From Histoplasma ohiense (taxonomy: Eukaryota; Ascomycota; Eurotiomycetes; Onygenales; Ajellomycetaceae): a DNA stretch of 64,000 nucleotides. A program made the translations under genes and the position numbers. The stretch lies in NCBI GenBank assembly GCA_017607445.1, contig JAEVHH010000001.1, positions 6,262,001 to 6,326,000 on the forward strand. Direction: 5' to 3'. The notes under the pieces were generated by a model, which saw only the letters and a list, made by a program, of their open reading frames with translations, did no database searches and was not told the DNA's origin. The first letter of the stretch is position 1. Each line of letters begins with the position of its first letter. Below, piece by piece: positions 57,501 to 64,000 of the stretch.

Positions 57501-58179
57501 ACTCGCTGTGGTTTGGCTACCCAGCATTTTCAAATCCTGCAAGACTTGGCCGGGCGAGATACCGGAAGCAGCAAGAGAGTAGTGTCTGAGGAAAATACGA
57601 CTAGGCATTAGCAAATATCGCATGGTAATATGTAAACTGCTTAATCCGAAAGGTGAGTTTAAAGTATTACGCTTTATTATCCGGCCATTTTCCTCCCAGT
57701 CTTCCCCGCTCACCAGGCGCCCCCAAACCTCGCGCAGCTCTCCGAATATCATCTAAACCAAGCTGAAGATTAGGAAGGTCCGCAGAAGTTGCATCTCCAG
57801 TAGGCGCGTGTGGACGTTTTTTACCCCGCTCCAACAAGCTACTGAAGTACGCAGGTTGAGTGGACTGAGAAGCGGCAATGGGCTGTGTTGCTGGCTGGGA
57901 CTGCGGTTGGGTTTGCGGCCCCGGCTGGTTCCCCAAAAGCGACGAGCCCAGAGTGTTTTGTGTGGTGGTTTGACCGAAGGAGGGAGTAGTTGCTGGCTGG
58001 CTAGTAACTGCTGGGGCGCTGGGTAGCAAGGACCCAAATGGGTTGGATCGTTGCGGTTGTTGCTGCTGCTGTTGTTGCTGCGATTGTGAATCCCCGAGAT
58101 CGAGTAAACTTCGCTTTGCAGGTTGATTTATTGCTGCACCTCCAAAGACGGAGCTTTGCTGGCCGGTGTTTGAGAACAT
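54587..58179 (-). CDS. NIC96: Nucleoporin NIC96/Nup93
   Basis: Exons 58179-57671, 57585-56913, 56824-55843, 55768-55014 and 54910-54587 encode 1,080 residues with all junctions in phase. The N-terminus is a Q/S/P-rich FG-like region (MFSNTGQQSSVFGGAA, polyQ at about residue 35). A coiled-coil segment follows (DNQKFLRQVQQRGREAMVAESLARVRKDFDAFLEEK). The helical Nic96 domain then runs to the end: VGQDYCWILIFYLLRCGFVKEAAEYV, RMACYKIIGRCDLSQRR, EDWMWLQFVFAREDSR, HHEPISAVHFAIALDFYGLLRVSD, QINFASLITQYTREF. Nic96/Nup93 is a scaffold of the nuclear pore inner ring that anchors Nsp1 complexes. The second intron carries a (TA)n run at about 56859-56880. Confidence 0.93.
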
Positions 58180-58613
58180 GATGGGTTCCCTACGTAGTAG
58201 TATAGAGGTGCTCTGAATGTTTGATGTTGGGGATGCTGGGATGTTGGGATGTTGAAGTTCTTTTTGTCAAAGGCAGAAACAAAGGGAATAGGTTATATAT
58301 GAAGTGAGCGTCCGAGAGAAGCTGGGATACCCCGGCGAGCTTTGACTAATTTGCAAGTTCAAGCACCTGCTATCCAGACAGAGAAGCTCGTCGTCGTCGT
58401 CGTCGTTCTATCAACAATAAAAAAGCTGCTCGTTTTTGGATGTATACACCGGAATAACACTTTTCCCGGGACCAAGCTAATATTTTTCGTTCCTGTTGAA
58501 AAAGTCATCTATAGAAAGGCAACCCCAATCCTGATACCCCGTACCGGCAGTCCCCGGTCTCAAACCCTCATCCACCATCCTCATATTTCGTCCGCGTTAT
58601 CCTGTTGCCCAGC
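58180..58613. promoter_or_regulatory. Divergent promoter region (NIC96 / COX16)
   Basis: 434 bp between opposite start codons; a short CGT repeat at about 58390. No specific site assigned. Confidence 0.4.
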
Positions 58614-59237
58614 ATGCCCGTTTTCCAAGCCAAGCGCTTTCGTCCCTCGACAGGCTCCGGCTCAACCCTGGGCGAGCGACTGGGAGCGAAATACCGCGCA
58701 AACCTCAGCAAACACCCGTTCTTACTCTTCGGCCTGCCATTCATCGGTATCATGGTAGCTGGATCCTTTGTCCTCACCCCCGCCACGGCATTGAGATACG
58801 AGCGTCACGATCGTAAAGTGCAGCAATTGAGCCAGGAAGAGGCGATGGGTTTGGGGCTCAAGGGTCCGGATGGCGATGATGCGCAGTTCAAACGGAATCT
58901 GCGGCGGAGAGTGCTGGGGAGTGAGAAAGAGGAATACTATGTTCGTTTTACCGTTTTATTTTGTCTTGTTTTGTTTACCCCCCTTTTTTTTTTTTTTTTT
59001 TTTTTTGGAGGGGAGCGGGGGGCAAGAGAAAGCTTTCTTCCCCTTCTTCTTTCTGCTTATTTTACGAACAAAAAGTCCCACTTTTATTCTATTTCTTTGC
59101 TGGCCTTACAAAACACACAAAGATATCTAATCGAATTTTGTGCATCTTATATATAGAAACTCATGGCCAAAGACCTCGATAACTGGGAACAAAAGCGCGT
59201 GCGACGCTTCAAAGGCGAGCCAGACGGTAGATTGTGA
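58614..59237 (+). CDS. COX16: Cytochrome c oxidase assembly protein COX16
   Basis: Exons 58614-58940 and 59157-59237 encode 135 residues, in the usual Cox16 size range. The sequence begins MPVFQAKRFRPS and carries one transmembrane segment (HPFLLFGLPFIGIMVAGSFVLTPATALRYERHD, about 40-65). It ends EEYYKLMAKDLDNWEQKRVRRFKGEPDGRL, a Cox16 hallmark that is split by the intron after EEYY. Cox16 is an inner-membrane protein that helps assemble complex IV (Cox1/Cox2 module). The intron is 216 bp, has a GTTCGT donor and carries a 23-nt T run (58985-59007). An in-frame non-ATG extension exists just upstream, but ATG at 58614 matches the family start. Confidence 0.93.
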
Positions 59238-61250
59238 ACGACCCGAGAAAACACCAATAAACACTGGCATCCTCATCCCGCATCCGAGGTCAACAAGTTC
59301 CTCACACTCAAAAACCCAACCCAGGTTGCCAAACGCAACGCAAAAAACAGGAAATCACAGCGGTACTATTTTTATATATAATATCCTCCATTTCTCCGAT
59401 GATCGGGAGTTGCAACAAAAACCGGAGAGAAAAAAAAAATGAACGATCTCATCCCCACGATAATTAATCCCGCCAAACTTGTTAAATAAGATTACTGAAG
59501 GGCCCCATGCCAACCAGCCAACGAAGAACCATGGGACCAAACACAGCTCCCTGCGACAGCCCTGCGAGAGCCCTGCAACAGCCACGAGCGGTTGGATGAT
59601 CCGCAATTCTTTAACCGCGAAACTCTTGCCTTGCAGCCAAGAACCAGAATAATCAAACAAAGGAAAGGGAAGGGAAACAGGCATGACCTGACATGACACC
59701 TTTTTTCTTTTTTAAGCTATTTCCAGTCGGCGGTCATTCGCGTCCGTGCTGCAGTCCCCTATCCCGTTCCCTCCTTTGCCCTCCTTCTCCCACGGCGCGG
59801 GAAATATTCGGAGCGAGTGATCTATGTGTTTGTGGGGTAACCGAGTCGGATACCATGGATTTCGCTCCTCACTACTCTGGACAAGCAGAAATAAATATGG
59901 ACAGGGACTGATGATTTTTTCAGAGGGGGCTCCCGTGGGGGCCGGGGGAGAGAGGTATTTCGTGCGTTCGGTAGCGGGCGTGTACAGTCCCATGCACATG
60001 CACATGCACATGTAGATTACATGTCCAGTACATAACATCATCGTGCATCGCGATTTGCATGGATGGTTGAAGCAGCCAGCCAGAGCCAAAGCCAAAGCAA
60101 CCCTTCTTCTAAAGCCTTTTTTTTTTTTTATTATTATTTTTTGTGGGGTTGTATTGTATTTTGTCCCAACGCTACGCTGCGGCGCTGCGCCCTCTTCGCT
60201 TTACTTTATGGGGTGAACAGACAGACAGTCAAGTCGATGATATTACTATATATTAATTATATGACTCTGGCCATGTGTCCAGAAAGATACAGACAGGTTG
60301 AAGAGGGAGAGGCGGACACACCTCATTATAACTCACTCTGATAAATGACGTGATTAATTGACCCGTCATGCCAATAGCGCGTCGCATCAAATATACACTC
60401 CGGGTGATCATGCTTCCCGGATGCAGCTGTTCTTTTTTTTATTTTATTTTTTATTTTTTTTGATGTACAGTACATACTTATTCATCATTACTTTTGTTAC
60501 TTGATGGTCTGGGCAGCCATCGCGATAAACAATCATCAACATCGAGTTCTTGCCTTTTAACATAGTTATCTGTGCACAACTAGTTAATGTTGGTGTCAGT
60601 TTTTATGATGACCTGTTTTGTTGTTCGAGGCGAGTCTTTACTGCGCATATTCTTGAGATGTCAGTCAGTCAGTCAGTTTTATCAATAAATATATAAGTTA
60701 ATCCAATGAAGTAGTTAAACAAGTAAATCATTGGATCATGCGTAGTAGATAGGTAGATAAGCTTGAAGCACGGGCTCCATCCCAGCTCAGCTCCCAATAG
60801 ATAGATATATAAAAGAATCTCGAAGCATCGATCGCATAGTTCCTCCAGGATCAGGGAAAGATCCCAGCAAAGGCAACAAACATCGACACATCCCATGATC
60901 CCCCCCAACCTTTTAAACTTGTCATCCGCTCCTCTGGAACAAAAATAAAAATGGAAAAACCCAATAAAGTTCCGGATGCAACACCCCACCCCCCTCCTCC
61001 AACCCCCCAATATCGAGGCAAGTTTCCTCCAGGGGCCACCGTTCCATTCTTCGGCAAACGGTTCCTGAAAACTGACTTGAAGTTGATTGAGTTTCATCAT
61101 TCCATAACCCCCCACTCCCCCCGGGGCCGCCGAATCAGCCAACGTTTCTTCTCTTTTCCTGTTCATATGTACGGAGTAATTCCTCCCAGAATCATAGATA
61201 AACCATACATAGCCAGGTCGAGTTTGATAGATCGTTGATCGATTAGAAAC

Positions 61251-61286
61251 GAAAGAAAAGAAAAGAAAAGAAAAGAAAAGAAAAGA
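61251..61286. repeat. (AAAAG)n microsatellite
   Basis: About six AAAAG units. Confidence 0.92.
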
Positions 61287-61320
61287 CAATAAAAAAGAGA
61301 ACCCCAAAGCAGTGCTCGCC

Positions 61321-61347
61321 CCATCCCATCCCATCCCATCCCATCCC
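61321..61347. repeat. (CCATC)n microsatellite
   Basis: Five CCATC units. Confidence 0.92.
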
Positions 61348-63188
61348 TCCTCTTCCTCGCGCCTGCAAAATCGCATAAATCAAAGCCGCAAGAGCCTAGG
61401 CCCCCGCCCCGCCCGCGCGCGCGTGCGCTGGATCGATCCATGAAATCCCGCTTGCTGCATGCACTCCACAAGCCAAGCCCGCCATGACGCAACGCGCTGC
61501 GAGGTAACAAAACTTGGGTTGGTTTTTAACATCCATAGCTAGCTCCCTGGGCCATGGCCCCCCCTGGGCCCCCCTGGGCCCCCCCTGCCCCCAGAGTCTC
61601 CCCCAGAGTCTCCCTAGTCTCCGGCGAAACTTTAAGAAGGCGGTACTATGTACGGAGTAGTTCAGGCTTACGGGGTTCCACATGTGTGTTGGGCTGGGGC
61701 TGGGTTGCGGTGCGCGCGCGTTATTTTACAACACGTCCCTCGCCCGTTGCTAGTTTAGTTTATATGGCGGTCGGTCGAGGGATGGTGGTCAGCGGTGGGC
61801 GTTGATTCCCACCTCCATACGGAGTTGGAGTACGGAGTACAGAATACATTGGGTGGACTTTTCTGGTGCTGGTGCTGCCAACTGCGCGTCCCTTGGGCTC
61901 TCGCTCGCGATCGATTGCTTCTTGATACGATCATTGATAGTTGCAACGGCCACTAATCTGTAGAAATTCAACCGCATCCCAAGTGATAGTAGTGCATTTT
62001 AGACGGCAGGGTGTGTGCGAATAACGAGTTACAGTTACAATCTTTTTAGTTAGTTAGCTACTCTCTGCACTATGGTAGTAAATTGCTTTCTTCTTCCCCC
62101 CACACAACCAACACACACCCACCACACCACCTTCTCTTCCCCTTCTCCCACCTTTCTTTCTGGTTTCCTTTTTCTTCCTAACCCTCGCCCTAAGCTCCAC
62201 ACTAACACCGAACTTACCGCGCCCAGACTAGCCAGGCCTTGCTTGTCCGTCGAGTCGGAATGCTTGCATCAAGAACCAACCTAACCACCAAAGCAACCCC
62301 CAAACGCACCAAACACACCAAAAAAAAAAAAAACCAAAAAAAACCTGTGTGCTCACCGACTTTCCCCATCTCGAACTTGCTTAAATAGTTTCACCATTTT
62401 TCGTGGATGGTGGGGAGGAGCAAAAGCAAACCATCTGCCTCACCATTTGCGTTGTTTGTACTCCGTAGTCGGAAGTTCAAATAATCCTACCTACTCCTTC
62501 TAGGATCCTTTGTCCACGAATTCGTGTAGAAAGTGAACTACCCATCATGATCGCAGACCTGTCATCCGGAACCCCGTTATTTGTTGCCTCTTTTTTTTTT
62601 TTTTGGTCTACTCCGTAAATAATCATGATAGTTAACTAGTTAATGGTCATGATGATGACCATATGGTGATGGGGATGGCGATGACGATGATGACGATGAT
62701 GTGGTCAACACACGCGGTCAAATAAGAGTTTTTTTCTGGAGAGAGTCAAAATGCATTTGAGAAGGAAAGGGGAAAAAAAAAAAAAATATAGTAACTCTGT
62801 TTTTTTATGGAGACGGAGTGGTGAGGCTTTTTTTTTTTTGGGGGGGAAAGGAACTCTGAGGGACACGGAATTCAGGGTCGACCCATTGGCCCGGGTTATC
62901 CAGAGGATGATTGATGATTGATGATTGATGATTGATGTTGTTTTGAGTTTTGGCAGGAGACTTCGCGGGTTGAAAAGGGGGTGGTTCTGGAACTCCGGCG
63001 GGAAAGTTAAATATATGGGGGAAGAAGAAAAAGAAAAAAAAAAGTTGAGGATAGGGAGGGAGGATCTGGGGTATTGGTTAGTCCCGTACATTGTGTAGAG
63101 AGAGAGAGAGAGTGACATCGTAGAGGATCGGGGCAGATGTCGAAGATGTCGAGGAGACAGGCAATAGTGAGAATAGTTCGTTGACCAT

Positions 63189-63256
63189 GACGACGACGAC
63201 GACGACGACGATGATGATGATGATGATGATGATGGTGATGGTGATGATGATGATAA
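63189..63256. repeat. (ACG)n / (ATG)n compound trinucleotide repeat
   Basis: Seven or so ACG units passing into a run of ATG/GTG units; no credible ORF. Confidence 0.92.
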
Positions 63257-63347
63257 CGGACAGACTAACAACCATCTGCAGCCGCAAGCCGCGCCGCAAG
63301 CCCGGGACGCTGTGAAGTTACGCGGGGGACGAGAGAAAGCGTTTCCC

Positions 63348-63379
<32 letters not shown>
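63348..63379. repeat. (GCA)n trinucleotide repeat
   Basis: About ten perfect units. Confidence 0.93.
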
Positions 63380-63380
<1 letters not shown>

Positions 63381-64000
63381 ATCCACATCCAAGCAACAGC
63401 GCGTCGGTCGATCCCAATGGGCCCAGCCCTGGCTTCCTCGTCTTCCTGTTTCTTCTTCCTCTTCTTCGTCCTCTTCCGCTTCCTCCTCCTCGTCGTCGTC
63501 GTCTTCTGCTTCTTCTTGATCCCCTTCAACACGGCATTTTCCCTTCTCCAGCTCCCTCGTCCCCAACCACCAACCAGGTCAGCCGGGAAAGTTACCTACC
63601 TGCCTCTCCAATTGGAACTTTATCCTCTTCTCTCTTCCTCCCGCATCGACGCAAGGACGACGAGGGGTTTCTCAACCACGACTGGACCTGGACCTGGACC
63701 TGGACCTGCAGAATACTCAAGAAGAATAACAGATGAATTAATTCTTTCTACGACCCCGATCCCGATCCTAGTCCCACTCCCGCTCCCAATTACAAATCAA
63801 CCACCTCCTTGCTCACCGGGATGTGTCGTTGATTGTTTTAATTCTTCTGGGGTTTGCCAGCGTAGGTTTCAAGTTTTCTTTTCCACTTACCTACCTACCT
63901 TCTTTGGGCTTTTCCGCCCGCTGTACTGTACCTTGTCGTCGTCGTCGTTGTTGTAGCTCAGAGTTCTGCTGGTCTACGGTTCGCTCGTGTCCGAAATAAT

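Larger units (their letters stand above)
59238..64000. other. 4.7 kb gene-free, repeat-rich end of window
   Basis: No supportable gene on either strand. ORFs are low complexity (poly-Ala, poly-Ser, poly-Phe). The stretch contains simple repeats listed separately and six TACGGAGTA/TACTCCGTA-type motifs (five exact, one with a final-base mismatch) between 61170 and 62617. It may be the upstream regulatory region or long leader of a gene beyond the window. Confidence 0.55.

Noticed and set aside
60669..61376. 235-codon minus-strand frame
   Set aside because: It spans (CCATC)n and (AAAAG)n repeats and has no domain-like segment.
62705..63532. 275-codon minus-strand frame
   Set aside because: Poly-Lys, poly-Ala and poly-Ser from trinucleotide repeats; no recognisable protein.
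63312..63956. 214-codon plus-strand frame with poly-alanine
   Set aside because: Built on the (GCA)n repeat and low-complexity Phe/Leu runs; may at most be part of a leader.

Overview
This is a nuclear chromosome segment of a filamentous ascomycete. Most genes carry 50-100 bp GT-AG introns. The recognisable housekeeping genes (ATR-type checkpoint kinase, Swi3/Csm3, RCC1, NIC96, Rab8/Sec4, AFG2, the 20.9 kDa complex I subunit, TAD2, COX16) have fungal features. An SRPK-like kinase relic, very long poly(A)/poly(T) tracts and abundant microsatellites suggest Eurotiomycetes, probably Onygenales; that placement is inference. No rRNA, intact tRNA, CRISPR or complete transposon was recognised. There are 19 protein-coding loci, two of which look damaged.

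Left part (1-14.7 kb): the 3' end of an NCA2 gene is followed by an accessory stretch. It holds a decayed SRPK-like kinase (minus), a four-exon C2H2 zinc-finger gene (minus), and a convergent pair: a five-exon gene fusing a DUF7580-like helical module to a subtilisin-like (S8) protease (plus, 10614-13689) and a single-exon gasdermin-like protein (minus, 13758-14663). The stop codons of the pair are 68 bp apart. This is the layout of fungal gasdermin/protease cell-death pairs such as HET-Q1/HET-Q2, and it is the most interesting system in the window.

Middle part (14.7-34 kb): a microsatellite-rich gene desert, then an SLC6-type sodium symporter gene (minus) separated by about 5.5 kb of gene-free DNA from a divergent Sec4/Rab8 GTPase gene (plus). 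Next come a conserved hypothetical mitochondrial protein (minus), AFG2 (plus) and an RNPS1-like SR protein (plus).

Right part (34-59 kb): compact housekeeping DNA. The order is ATR (minus, about 9 kb), TAD2 (plus), the complex I 20.9 kDa subunit (minus), Swi3/Csm3 (plus), RCC1 (minus), a cyclase-family gene with apparent frame breaks (plus), a RIB7 reductase fused to a FAR1/GCM1-like zinc domain (minus, overlapping the cyclase tail by 16 bp), NIC96 (minus) and COX16 (plus). The last 4.7 kb has no supportable gene; it is rich in simple repeats and carries several copies of a 9-bp motif, TACGGAGTA, that recurs across the intergenic DNA of the window.

Splice sites were placed by eye using reading-frame continuity and family similarity recalled from memory. 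No database search was possible.
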